Assembly: GCA_001643675.2 (NCBI GenBank)
Contig: LSRY02000020.1
Coordinates: forward strand, 935,001-999,000
DNA: 64,000 nt
Reading direction: 5' to 3'
Source: Monocercomonoides exilis
Lineage: Eukaryota > Preaxostyla > Oxymonadida > Polymastigidae
The translations under genes and the position numbers were made by a program. Every line of letters starts with the position of its first letter. Within the stretch, counting starts at the first letter, position 1. Under the pieces are notes generated by a model. That model was not told the origin of the DNA, made no database searches, and worked only from the letters and a program-made list of their open reading frames with translations. Of this stretch, positions 10,039 through 22,400 are shown one piece after another.

Positions 10039-11935
10039 TCAATAAACGATGTAGCTCTCTTCTGCATCGTCATTCCACGGCGCATTTGCAGTCCACACGA
10101 CTATCTTTTCGCTTCTGAACGTCCTTCTGCAAACCGGGCAGCTCACACGCTTTTTGGCATCCTCCTCGTGCATCGCCTCGCCTGCATGCGGAAGATGCAC
10201 CCCGCTCCTCTGCTCCAGCCACTCTGCCAGGCAGTCTCGATGGAACACATGCACATCCCCAAAGAACCGCGCAAACTCGACTGTCACTGCATGCCGGTGG
10301 CGGGGCGGATGGGGGCGCCGGCGCTTGCGCATTGCCGAAGATGATGAAGATGAAGATGAAGAGGAAGAGGAAGAAGCAGAATCAGATGACGGATAGAAAG
10401 GAATGGAAGAGCGGGGAGATGGCTGGGTGGACGAAGAAACAGAAGCAGAAGGGACAGCCGAAGGGACAACCGAGGAAGATGCAGAGGGTGTGCTGGCTGA
10501 GGAAGGGTCGTCGCCAAAGGGCTTTTCCCAGCAGAAGCACACAAACTGCATCCCGTGGCGCACCTCGTCGTAGTCCCGCTGCGTGTCCATCTGCACTGCC
10601 TCCGTGTACTTCTGTGCAACCGCCAGCAGCCGCCGCAGCGTCGCCAGCAGAGGCGCCAGCGTCGGCACATCCTCTTTCCCTGTTTGTGTTCCTTCCGACG
10701 CCTGAGGCGGGTACGACGACCCAAACCGCCGCAGCAGCCGTGGCGGGTGCAGCGGGTGTGGAGGCTGCGTCTGGAACAGCAGCGCCGGCACCTCCGCCCC
10801 TCCTGCCCCTTCCAGCACATGCATCGCCACAAAGTTGTCCATCCTCAGCTCTGTCGCTTGCTCCCTTTCCCTCTCTCTTTCTCCCTCTGTCTCACCATCT
10901 GCTCCGTTCTCTGTGTTCTGGATCACATTCTGAATCGGCTGCAACCCTTCGTTCTCCTCTCCAAACACACCCTCTGCCTGCTGTTGATGTTCTGGCTGTG
11001 CTGCCATTGAAGCTGAACTTGTTGAATCTGTTGTGCCTTCCGACGTAGAAGTGGCAGAAGAGGAAGGAAGCAGACGAGCATTCAGGATGTCTTGCTCATA
11101 TGTCGGGTGCTGAGGAAGAGAAAGGGAGGGAGAGGGAAGCTGAGTGGGAAGATACGCAGGAGGCGGAGTCTCCCCAAACGAAGGATAAGGCGGAAACTGG
11201 GCACCACCAGCAGCAGAAACTGTGTTGTCTGTGGTTGAAGGCGAAATTGATGTTGATGATGAAGAGGATGAAGAGGATGAAGGTGTTGGGGTGTATGGTG
11301 GAGCAACAGCCGATGGGTGGAAAACAAGATCCATCTCATCCCCCACATTATCGTTCCCAACTCTTCCTTCATCATCATCATCATCATCACTTTCATCATC
11401 GTCACTTTGCCCAAACACATGGATGTTCTCATCGCTGACTGGATATCTGCTCTCTCCCCTTCCTCTCTTCTTCTCTCTTTCTCTCTTTGCCTGCCCTGCT
11501 CGCCTCAGCGCCTCGTTCTGTGCACGCAGCGAGTTCAGCGCAAGCGACGAGTCGAACTTCAGAACCGACGACGATGCTGACGACAGCACCGACCCAAACG
11601 CACTCACCATCTCCGACACAATCGTGTGCTCTGCCTCTTCAAACCGCCTGTCTCCTCCTGAAAAAAAAACAGGAAATGAAAATTTATTGATATTATTATT
11701 ATTATCAGCATCAGAACAATCACACCCTGCTTCGTCTTCTCTGCCCTCTCCAGCCGCTTTGCTGCGGCTGCTATCCCCATCAGCTCCTTCTCGCACTCCC
11801 GGAAGCTCTCCCGCAGCGACAGGTCCTCCGTCGACGCCTCCCACTCGCCCTCCCGCTGCTCCTTCCGATGCAGCGCCGCCGGGTAGAACGACGACAGCAG
11901 CATGCACAGCGACGTCACCGCAAACGACACCGTCC
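10039..11935 (-). CDS. Ser-rich RING-like protein, right copy, in frame but 5'-truncated
   Basis: This mirrors the left copy: exon 11935-11726, intron 11725-11658 identical to its partner, exon 11657-10039 ending in TGA. The reading frame is unbroken through the place where the left copy lost a base (three T at 10675-10677, two in the partner). The first visible exon starts at the acceptor of intron 1; the sequence beyond 11967 is unrelated to the left flank, so the exon coding the N-terminal region and half of the membrane helix is missing. The C-terminus keeps HVFHRDC and CPVC. Without its 5' exon this copy is probably not expressed as the full protein, unless an alternative first exon exists in 11968-12790. 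Confidence 0.65.
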
Positions 11936-11967
11936 CTGCAGTCGGAAGGAAGAATAGTAGAGTTATA

Positions 11968-12792
11968 TCTTTGATAATCATTTTTAAAAGAACAATTTTT
12001 TGTGAGATTTTATTCAATGTGCAGAAAATCTCCTTCAACTCATTTGCTTTTTCATTAATCAAGATTAAAGAGTTAAAAACGAGCAATGTTTAATGAACTT
12101 TTTGTTAGATAGCTAAACATTCGATTTTGTTGGAAAAAATGTAGAATTGAGCCTTTTTCACACTAAAACATCATCATTCATACTCTGAATCAATAATTTT
12201 TATTTAAAAATAAACAGACGACACTTCAGCAAGATATCCATTACAACATCTTAGGTGAAAAATTTTTTGCTAGAATCTTTTTCATTTAGAAATAATATTC
12301 ATACCAGAGAAAGATGCTTGCATCGATATTCACACAAACAAAGCTGATTGAATGTTGCTCATTGAAGGTAAAGAAGACCACAAATGGTTCGATAGTTCAC
12401 AGTTTATATAATACGAAAATTTTGGAAGATTCAATGAAGAATGAGAATAGGAAGGAGAATATTGATAACTACGAAGAAGAGTCAAAACATTGAATAAGAA
12501 CAAATTGGACATTATCAGCTGATAAAGAACAAAAACGAATAAAAAACGAAACATTTTTTAAATTCAATAGAATAGGTTATTTTGATTGATTTGTAGTTCT
12601 TGCTGCATTAACATCACATCTTTGATGAAAATGCATCAAAATAATTACAATTTGTATTATTATTTTAATGATTTATCGTAAAATTAACCTATTTACCTTT
12701 TCATTCCATCAAGAATTAGTTTTCTTTTAATCAGAAATTTATTTTATAAATGGATCATTTTTTGTTTTATTTAAATAACAATTTCAAATTGT
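11968..12792. other. Non-coding AT-rich flank of the palindrome
   Basis: No credible gene. Only short AT-rich open frames are present. The region would have to contain an alternative first exon if the truncated right RING copy were expressed; I see no strong candidate with a good donor. Confidence 0.5.
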
Positions 12793-15734
12793 ATGAGCCT
12801 CTTCCAAAAGAAAGAAACTGTGTACGGGAAATCTGGTTGTTGTTACTATCGTGCCATTGTTATTGATATTCTAGAAAATAGGGGAATACCCTTGTATCGT
12901 CTTCATTACCACGGATGGTCTGCTTCGCATGATGAATGGGTTTCAGAAGATAACATCATAAAAAACACAAAGGAAAATGCAGAAATGGCAAAAAAATTAT
13001 ACAAGGATGAACTGAAAAAAGAACAAGAAGCGAAATCACATTCGAAAGCCAAAAAGAAATCTTCAATTACAGACATTGATAATTCTGTGAATGATGCTCA
13101 TGATAGCTTTCAATCGAAGTTTTCTAGAAAGTTAAAACCTTTACGTTTGCGTTCACTTTTTCACTTATTAAGAAACACATTCTTTTTCAGAGGAAGCTTT
13201 TCCAATCATAATGCCTGAACGACGTTCAGTAGATCCACCAAATGAAAATCAATCTATAATATCAACTCCACCGTTGCCAACACAAGAAATCGAGATAGAG
13301 ACGATGAAAGAGCCTCCAATCAACGATTCTCATACTGAAAAACAGGAAACCAATGATGTGGTCTTTGAAAAAAACGTAAAAGAAATTGTTAAAACTCCCA
13401 TGTTTCCATTATTGCTTAGGAACAGGTTATATGATGATTATATGAGTATGATGCAGGGAAAAGAAGTTTGCAATTTTCCATTTTTTTTAATGCAATGATT
13501 TTCCTAATATGTAAACAAAATTCAGTCTCAAATCCTTGTTCTTCCATGCAAACCAAATATCACAACAATCTTAAACTCGTTTATTGTCCACATTTCGCAG
13601 CAGATCCAAAAGGCGCATGAAGATTCCGATTCTTCTGAAAAGGACAGCAAAAGAAATGTTGATGCTGCGATAGGCTTTTGCGATGCGCTGAAGCTGTACT
13701 TCAACACGTTTCTTGGGCAGTTTCTGCTGACAGACGTGGAAGTTCTGCAGTATCACTGCATTGAATACTTTTTGATGGTTAACCGGATGAAAAAACTCGA
13801 AAGAGACAAAAACGAGCCAACTGTGGATTTGAAGAAAAATGCCAAAAGAAAAATCGAAGAAGAAAAAGAAGAAGACGATGCAGCGATCACAATTGAAAGG
13901 GAGAAAGAGAAAGAGAAAGAGAAGCTGTTTGAGAGAGAAGCAGAGGAAAAAGACTTATCTGCACATCCACTGGGTCTTTCTGCTTCTTCTGCTTCTGCTT
14001 CTGCTTCTTCTTCTTCAACATCTCCTTCTCCTTCTCCTTCTTCTTCTTCTGTTGTCCATTCTTCATTTCACCTTCCCGTCTTTTTGCAGCCCATCACATC
14101 GCTCTCTGCAAACGACCGCGCCGTTCTCTCTTCCTTCGAGTTTTCTCCCTTCTGCTCGCTTTCTTCGCTCTACGCCTCGTTTTCGTCGTCAAACTTCGAT
14201 CTTTCTTCGGTTGCGTCTCTTTTAGCGCTTTCATCTGCATCAGCTTCTGCGTCTGCGTCTGTATCAGAATCAGGTCAAATATCCGTTGCAGCACAAACAT
14301 TTCCCATGTCACCTTCTTCTTCTTCATTTCCAGAACAATCATCATCATCATCATCCACATCACCTCAAGTGGAATCAACTCAAAGCTCTTCAGAAGCATC
14401 TCTTTCAACTTCTTCCTCTTCTTCCTCTTCATCTTCCTCTTCAAACAAACCAATAAAAGACGATCCTTCATCCCCAGCCAACCAAAAGGGAACCATCTTT
14501 TTCGCGCCAATGCTCACTTCGCCTTCTCTTCCTCTTCCTTTCTCTCCAAATTGCCTCTCCCTTTGCGATGTCTATGGAGGCATTCATTTGCTTCGCCTGC
14601 TTATCAAACTCCCCTTTTTCATTAACAAGCTGAGCTCGTTGAAAGAAGCGGGGTTTGTGAGCAGCTTGGTGGAGATGGTGAAGGAACTGACAGAGTATGC
14701 GTAGAAATTAAGTTTTATTTATTATTTATTATTTATTTTAAGTTTTTAAGTTTTTAATTTTTAATTTATATTTATTATAATTTTATTCTAATTTCAATTC
14801 TTGTTTATATATATATATATATATAAATTCTTATTTTATTTTTTTCCAAAAATATTAATCGTATTTTTCAAACTTTTATGTTAACTTTTTCACTTTTCTT
14901 TATTTTTATTTTATTTTATTTTTTTTATGTTATTCCCTCCTCAGCTATCTCGCACTCTACGAAGCATACATATTTACAGAGAGCTATCTTCCGTATTCAA
15001 CGCTGTCTTCCTTCTATCTTTCCCTCCTTCGCCTCTGCCCGAACATCGAGAACGGCCATTTTTCTGTGGACTCTGCGGCAAAAAGTGTGAATAAATACGA
15101 AAATTTCGTTGAGAATTCAGCGCAGAAGAAAATTAACTTGAAAGACCCGAAATTGAACGAGGAGCAGAGCCCAAAAAAGGAAGAACCCAAAATTAAACAG
15201 AAGAAAGAAAAAGAAAATTTAACTCAAAAACACAAAAAATCAACAGAAAAATCCAAAAAACCCGAAGAAAAACCCGCTCCAAAGCCACAAAATAGAGTTG
15301 TCCGGAAGAAAAAAACAAGCATGCCCGTAATTTTTCCTGACGTTATTCCGGCAGGTCTCGTTGCGCCTCCAGTGCTCACATCTCTCTCAATATTCCCTTC
15401 CCCGCTGACTTCACCCGCCTCTTCTGCCATCCTCTCCCAATCGCACCCACACCTGTTCACACAGCCGCAGCAGGCTCCTCTTTCTGCGCAGTCGGCCCTC
15501 CAGGCGTATTCCCCTGGTTTTGCCGGCGCGCCTTCTTCGGCAAGTTTTTCCGGACAGTCTTCGCAAATTACTTTTGGGCCTTCTTCGCATAATTTCCCTC
15601 CGTATTCTCCTTATCCTTCTTATCCTTCGTATTCACCGTATTCTTCATATTCATCTTCGAATGTTCAACCAATGGCATCGAATCACACGCCTGTTTATTT
15701 CAGTTTGAATAATAATGGAATACAAAAGTCATAA
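12793..15734 (+). CDS. MRG15/Eaf3-like chromatin protein with Ser-rich insertion
   Basis: Four exons: 12793-13144, 13191-13465, 13526-14694, 14945-15734. Donors are GTTTGC, GTTTGC and GTATGC, acceptors T-rich CAG; the sum is 862 codons in frame. Residues about 1-60 form a chromo-barrel (YYRAIVIDI, LYRLHYHGW, DEWVSEDNI). The MRG domain begins with FPLLLRNRLYDDY and ILVLPCKPNITTIL, continues through ALKLYFNTFLGQFLL, is interrupted by about 260 residues of Lys/Glu then Ser-rich sequence, and resumes at YGGIHLLRLLIKLPFF to the fourth exon (YLALYEAYIF). The C-terminal 200 residues are Lys/Pro- and Ser/Tyr-rich. Family role: reads methylated histone H3 in NuA4-type acetyltransferase and Rpd3S-type deacetylase complexes. 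The split domain is unusual. Confidence 0.85.
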
Positions 15735-16230
15735 TATTTGCACATTAATAAAAGTTCAATTTTTTTTTTTTCAAATGAAAAAAATCAATAATGAAAAAAA
15801 AATATGTTTTTGAATGGTTATTTCGATGATTGTTTGAGCGATATATATTTTTTGTTCACATTTTGTTCGATAAATTGAAATGAAATTATTTCTTCCTTCT
15901 TTGTTTTGAATAGAGTTTTCATTTTCACTTAAAGAAGCACTATAGACTTTCATTTCTACATCTTTGCATCGATGTAATAATTATGTTTCTTTTTAATTTG
16001 AAGTCTTTTTATAATTTATTAAAAATTACTATCTTTCTTTCATTTCATTTTTATTTCGTGATTTTTTTTTTATTTTAGATAAAAATTGCTTTTGATCAAA
16101 AGATTGAACAAATGATTAAAAAAGAGATTTTAGTTGGAAGCCACAAAAAAGTACCAATATTTATTGTTAATGATTACGCGAGAAAGATAGAAATAAGAAA
16201 AAAACATTATTCCAATAATGACAAAAAAAG
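15735..16230. other. Intergenic AT-rich spacer
   Basis: Nothing recognisable; T-rich 3' flank of the MRG gene and 5' flank of the cyclin gene. Confidence 0.6.
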
Positions 16231-18291
16231 ATGACGGAATATTTAAATATTTTGGGTAATCTCCCCATTATTAGTTCTGTTTTCTCGAAAAGAACAGATC
16301 CAGACTTGATGTTGCGATCAAGCGTAGATTGCAGCCAGGGACAGCTTGGCGAGAGCCAAAGCTTTTTGCCCCCTGCAGCTGACAACGAATACGCGGAACA
16401 AGCAGCTCCCAACGATTTGGCGCCTTCGAGCGGGATGGAGCTGTGCCTGAGCAATGACAAGCGTAATATGCTGTCTCAAGGCGTATACGCGCAGAACATT
16501 GTTGAGATGATTCCATCAGAGGAGTTTTTCGACATTGCGGTGCACCAAGGATGCAGCGCAGAGGAGCGCAATGTGCCTGCTGGAGAGCTTCTCGTTTCAC
16601 GTGCTGCAAGACAGCTCTCGAGCTATCTGCGCTCGTCGCAGCAGGGCATGCAGGCATATATTCGGCAGATCATTCAACTGTTCCAACTCGACGAAGAGGT
16701 GCTGTTTCTTTCATTGCGAAAACCTTTTTTTCAAAATGTTTCATTTTTTTCTTTTTTTAATGGAAATCACTCGTTGCATTGCAGGTATTTTTGACAGCAG
16801 TGGTGATTCTGTTCCGCTATGTGAAATCAGCCAGTTTGCCATTTTTTAAATAATAATTTCAAAAACATATCTTTTGTGGATTGGTATGTTTCAGGGGCGT
16901 TTTTGAAAGTGAAGCAGGAGTCTGAGCTGTACTATCTGATCCTGCTGAGCGTGGTGATTGCATGCAAAGCGCTGCTGGACATCCCAATCAATTCGGGACA
17001 GATAGCGCGCTTCTTCCAATGCGATCCATCGAATGTGTTCAGAAACGAGGTGCAGATCATGAAGAGCCTGGGATGGTCGATCTTTTATGGAAGAGGAGAT
17101 CTGGAGGACGATGAGAAGGCGCTGGCGTTGGAGGCAAATGGAATTGTGAGCAGCAGCACAGGCGAAGAAGCAGAAAAGCTGCTGTTCCATCCACTGTCGC
17201 TGTCGACGATTGTTCCTGTGGATGTGTATCTGTGCCTGACATGTTCGAAGGAGAAGCCGTTCCTCCAGCTGGGGATGATGGTCAATGGGCAGCTGCGCCA
17301 GAAAAGGAAGAGGAAGAACGCAGGTGAGATGGGGATGCTATTGAAGTTTGGGCAGAGTGGTCTAACAGCGCTGCTGTTTCAAGAGGAAGAGCTGAACAAC
17401 ACACCATTGGGACAGAGTGAGTGGAGAGAAGAGGATGAGGAGGCAAACAGCGAGTCAGAAACAAATACAGAAGAGGATGCAAACTCATTGTCTTCAGATG
17501 AGTTTGGAGAAAACGTTGAGATGAATGCAATGGAATCGCCAGCCACAAAAGTTGAAGAAGAAGAAGAAGAAATCATTGTTGAGGTGAATGAAGTGAGTGA
17601 TGAGAGCGATGAATCAGAAGAAGAGGAACAAGAAAAGAGATTTGAAGAAAATGAGGAGAAAAGAGTTGAGGTGGAGATTGAAGAAGACGAAGTTGCAGAA
17701 ACAAAAGCATCAGAAACACAACCTTCTTCTTATCGTTCACACACGTCTTTGAAGAGCTGGGGAAGGCAGAAGTTGTCATTTGGTCTTCTCCTCATGCTGC
17801 TTGTTGTGGGAATAGCAGCATTTGTTATGTTGTGCTGTCCAATGATTGATGCTCCACACGCTCTGTTCACAAAACATTCAACACAAATCAATGGAAACAC
17901 ACAGTTTGAAGAATATCAAGGCAGATTTGATGAAGTGAGACAGGCAGCTGAAGTTCAACTTAGCAAAAAGAATGGAGAGCTTATGTTGCTGGCAGTTAAC
18001 ACAGGAAAGGAGGAAAAGAGCGAAAAGAGCAAAGAAAGCAGCGAAGGAGAAGAAAAGAAGAAAGAGTCGAGCGGGGCATCATTCAGCATCGAGACAGTGT
18101 TCTCGACTGTGATGATTGCTGGATCGAGTCAGTTGGCGTCGGTGCTGATGGTCTGCACGAGCTGTGCATCGTCAGCGTTTGGAGTGGAAACGGAATGGTC
18201 TTCGACGTTTGTGTCGTCTGTTGCAGTCACAGCGACAGCCACACAGCAAGTCTCATTCAATTCTGTGGGGATGGTCTTGGTCATGGCATAG
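16231..18291 (+). CDS. Cyclin-fold (Pho80/P-type-like) protein with a C-terminal membrane helix
   Basis: Three exons: 16231-16698, 16785-16833 and 16895-18291 (637 codons plus TAG). Introns start GTGCTG and GTTTGC. The cyclin box spans about residues 118-240: YIRQIIQLFQLDEEVFLTAV, ILFRYVKSA, LILLSVVIACKALLDIPIN, ARFFQCDPSNVFRNEV and KSLGWSIF, the helix order of Pho80-type cyclins. A long acidic Glu-rich region follows, then a strongly hydrophobic segment (LSFGLLLMLLVVGIAAFVML) near residue 480 and a second Ser/Thr/Ala-rich hydrophobic C-terminus. Cyclins activate CDKs; a membrane segment is unusual and suggests a tethered cyclin. GC-rich coding-like sequence continues after the TAG (to about 18430), so the 3' end is a little uncertain. 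Confidence 0.75.
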
Positions 18292-19419
18292 ATATGCTTT
18301 GTGTGTTCTCCTTTGCCACAGTCGTTTGCATATTTTATTTTTCCTATTTTTTAAGTTTGTGCTGCGGCTGAAGAGGAGAAAAGAGGAGAAAAGAAGGGAA
18401 GTTGGAAGTGAAAATGATGAAAGATGTTGACGAATGTAAATATCACTTTTTGATTGTTTTTCCTGTCGAGGTTATTATTGCGTAACATTTTTTTTTCCGT
18501 GCCTTTTTCTTTTTTTACACTCTTTTTGTATTATTTGCTTTTATTTGTCTTTTATTGCCATTTCCACTTTTTTTTAAACATCTTTTTTGGATTCTCATTT
18601 CTTCTATGATGAGTTATAATCAAAGAATCACACTCATTGAGTTTTCCCCTTCCTTTTCTTTTGCTTTGAAAAATGCGTATTTCTTTTATAATTGTGCTGT
18701 TTCTGCCTTTTGGTGAGCTCAAATCATTTTATTTTTGAAAATTTCTTCTTTTGCTGCAACAATCAATTTTGGAGGGCAATGTTCACAAGAACTGAAAGAA
18801 AAAATAAATAGCAACAGAAACGAGCAAAACATTAACCAAAAAACACAAAACTCAAATCACACTAACAATGAAACATTTAACATCTAACAAAAAACAAATT
18901 TCAGGATGATTGGTAAGAGCTTATGTCTCAAATTTGACATGCAACTGAACAAAAACATGCTTACAGCTTAAAATTATATCTTTTATCAAGCATTTGCATC
19001 GGCATTCTGCTCCTTGAATTTTTTCTTTAATTGTTGTTTTTCCGCTTGTTCTCGAGCCAAAAACAGGTTTTTCATTGACGCAGCTGAAAACAATATTCTG
19101 CGCAACAGAGGCACAACATTACTCGCAACAAGCAGAGATATCCTCAGAGATTTTCACAAAACATCTTTTCATCGGTCGCTGTGCCCCGAGTCCAAAGGTT
19201 GTTGGCTGCAAATCAATCATCAAAAGCATGTCCGCACAATGCCAAAGCGTCCAGGAGTCGTTTGGACGACGGAGAAGCGGCTGTAGTGAGAAGCAGTGTT
19301 GGATTTAGAGCTTCAAACGAAATTCAAACTATGGAAAAAAGTTTGACTTGATGCTTTTTATTACATTTGTGAAGGGGCAGATCAACTTTGGAAATTTGAA
19401 CCTGAAAACATAAAATTTA
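18292..19419. other. Intergenic, possible upstream exon of the Cdc25 gene
   Basis: 18430-19010 is T/A-rich with no gene. Around 19090-19338 there is a short GC-richer open stretch in more than one frame that could be an untranslated or upstream exon of the gene starting at 19420, but no splice junction in phase was found. Confidence 0.4.
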
Positions 19420-22400
19420 ATGAATAAAAATACCAGAGGAAGTGGCGAGAAAAATGGCGGGCGCCCATCTGGACCCCAAACACGCGATGAAATAACTGCC
19501 CCTAGAGGTTTGTTGGCTGTTTTTTCATTATTTTCACCTTTTTTTTCAATGTTTTGCTTCATATCATTCCCAAACACTTCCTTAATGTGTATTCTCTTTG
19601 TATTTGATGAATGCTATTTATTTCCTTGTTTGTTTCGAACAGATGAAAATTCACACAACGTTCACTCACATTTTGATTCAACATCTGATCTTCATGAAAT
19701 TAGAGAGGGTGTGATCAGTGCAGAAAATGAAAGATCGCTGATATTTGAGCCAGAGGAGGAAGAACCGAGTGTGAAGATTGCAAGCTATGAGCCGCCGATT
19801 CCAGCGGTTGAAGATTCCGGAATTTGGTACATCGCCCCTGAGACTGTATGCGAATTCTTTGAATATTCGAAGGATATTGATGATGAATTTTTGAAAAATA
19901 TTTTTTTCTTCAAACGTTTGCACGCTGCATGCAAACATAAATTTGGAACACCCCATAACATCGAAACATTGATTTCTGATTTGCTTGTCGTGCTTTTGCG
20001 ACTTTTTGAAAAATGATTTTTCCGCTTTTTTGATGAATTCTGCGTTGTAAATCATTGATATTTATCCTGACATTGTGCAGATGGCCGATTTATACTTGGG
20101 AAAGTACCCAGGATTCAGCTTTGTTGTTGTGGACTGCAGATATCCGTATGAATATGTATGTTTTCCAATCACATCGCTTCGCACTTATTTTTCTTGAGCC
20201 GAGTGATTTTTTAATTTCCTTTTATGAAGTGTGTGGAGTGTGTTGATGTTTATGCTGTACATTTTTTATTTCGTTTTATTATTTATTTCACTTTATCTCT
20301 CTCTGTGTCGCATATGTGCATCATTGTGTTTCCACAAATGCAGAAAAGAGGACATCTGATAAATGCTGTGAACATATTCACGGCATTCCAGCTGGCGCAA
20401 TTCTTTTTCCTGAATCCAATAGATAGCCCGAATGTCATTTATGTATTTCATTGTGAGTTTTCGACCGTCAGAGGTATTTGCAAGCTTATTTGGTTGTGTT
20501 CTGAAGCATTTGATGATCATGCTTTGCTTTCTTTATCACCCGTTCCGATCACAGCTCCTCTGCTGGCGCGATATCTGCGATACCTCGACCGCTGTGTGAG
20601 AGGAGAATATCCCAAAGTGTATTATCCGCATGTTTTTGTGCTCAAAGAAGGATTCTGCAGAATGTTCGCAACATACAGCAACTCTGAAGTGTGCTCTCTT
20701 ATCTTCTAGTTTTCTCTCTTTATTTTCAATTTCATTTTCTTGCATGTTTCTTTATTTCTTTTTTTGTTGTTGATGCAACTGTTCTTTTACTGTTGGAATA
20801 TTCTACTGCTGTGTTGTGTGTATTGTGTGTGTGTTGTTCAATCGGTCTGATGTCTCGCAGAGGTTCTTTTCGACTGGAGCTGAATACATCAAAATGTACG
20901 AGGAGAAATACGGACTTCAGCGCAAGCAATACAAGGCGGAAAAGAAAAAGGGGAATGATTGGGTAAATGAACTGAAGCATCTGAAAAGAGAAGAGCTGCT
21001 CCGTTCGCTGCCAACAGACTTTGGCTGCGAGGACTTTCTGAAACTGAAAATGGTGCTGGCCGACCCATCCATCGCTGAGGTGTGCTCGATGCCGCCGACG
21101 GATGTGCTGATAGCTGGCATGGACAACGCCAGGCGGAGCAGAAGAGAGAAAGAAGGAAGAGACAGAAAGGGATTCCCCACTGAAGAGATAAAAGAAGAAA
21201 AAGAAGAAGAAGAGAAGGAATGCAAAAGAGAGGCAGACTCAGAAGCCAATCGGGATTCGCCTGTCCAAATCACATCCAACTCACCGCAGAGTGTCGCAGA
21301 AACGCCAAAAGGGCAAATTCGCCCGCTGCCAGTGATATTTGAGATGGCTGCAGCTGGCAAAGAGGCAGCAGGGAAGACGAATGGCAAAGCAAAAGAAGAG
21401 AAGAAGATGCACAACGGCAGTTCTCATCCATGTTGCTTCTCATCTTCGCCTTCAGCATCTTCTTCTTCATCGCCATTTTATACTTCTTCTTCTTCTTCTA
21501 CCCCTTCTTCTTCTTCTTCTTCTTCTTCTTCTTCTTTCTCTTCTTCTTCTTCTTCTTTCTCTTCTTCTTCTTTCTCTTCTTCTTCTTCTTCTTTCTCTTC
21601 TTCTTCTTTCTCTTCTTCTTCTTCTTCTTTCTCTTCTTCTTCTTCCTCTTCGTTCAGTTTTGTCCCATTCGAATTGTCTGCCCAGCTCTCCTCGTCGTTT
21701 GCTGTCTACACGCCCCACACAGCCACCACGCGCATTCTCACAATCGACGGCAAAGACGGCGAAAGGGCTGAAGACGAAGCAGACGAAAGTGCTGCGACGC
21801 TTGCTGCTCGTTTGGCATCTGGCAGAATGTGCTTTGTGGAGTCGCCTTCAATCTCACTTTCATCTTCTTCTTTGATGAGTGCTTCTTCTGCCTCTTCTGC
21901 CTCTTCTGCTTCTTCTGCCTCTTCTTCCTCTTCCTTCCTTCTTCGTCCATCTGCTCTGACTGTGCCAGAAGTTCTGCTCATGCAACGCCTTGTGGAAGAA
22001 GAAAATTGCAGCCCCAAAGGCAAAAACAAGAAAAACAACAGAAAGGATGAATCTGATTGTGAAGTGGAAGAAGAGGAAGGGGAAGAGGAGGAAGAAGAAG
22101 AAGAGAAAGAGAAAGAGAAAGACGAAGGAGTTGCAGATGTTGACAGCGACTCGTCAGACATTCTGTCGCTTCCGCACTTTCCAGGAAGCAACAGCCTGCC
22201 ATTCGACTGCAACTTGCCATCGGCAAACTTAGAAAACGACGACGACGCTTTTCTGATGAACATTTCGAGACATCCGCCTTCTTCTGAGCAGCAGAAACAG
22301 CCTTCACTTTCTTCTCTGCCTGAAACACAAACAGAAACACAGCCTTCTGACAACGAAATTATTCCAATTCTTCCTTCTTCTTCTTCCTCCTCCTCCTCTT

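Larger units (their letters stand above)
945..11967. repeat. 11 kb near-perfect palindrome (inverted duplication)
   Basis: The arms are about 945-6439 and 6470-11967 with a roughly 30 bp unpaired centre. Position pairs sum to 12909 near the centre and 12911-12912 further out, so only a few single-base indels separate the arms. Differences seen: a homopolymer of 51 T against 50 A, a C/T change beside it, a small TA-tract indel near 4975/7930, and one A missing near 2235. The arms carry identical glycosyltransferase proteins. The outer left edge lies inside an intron of the RING-like gene; beyond it the two flanks are unrelated. It could be a true inverted duplication kept alike by gene conversion, or a chimera from amplification or assembly. 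Confidence 0.95.
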
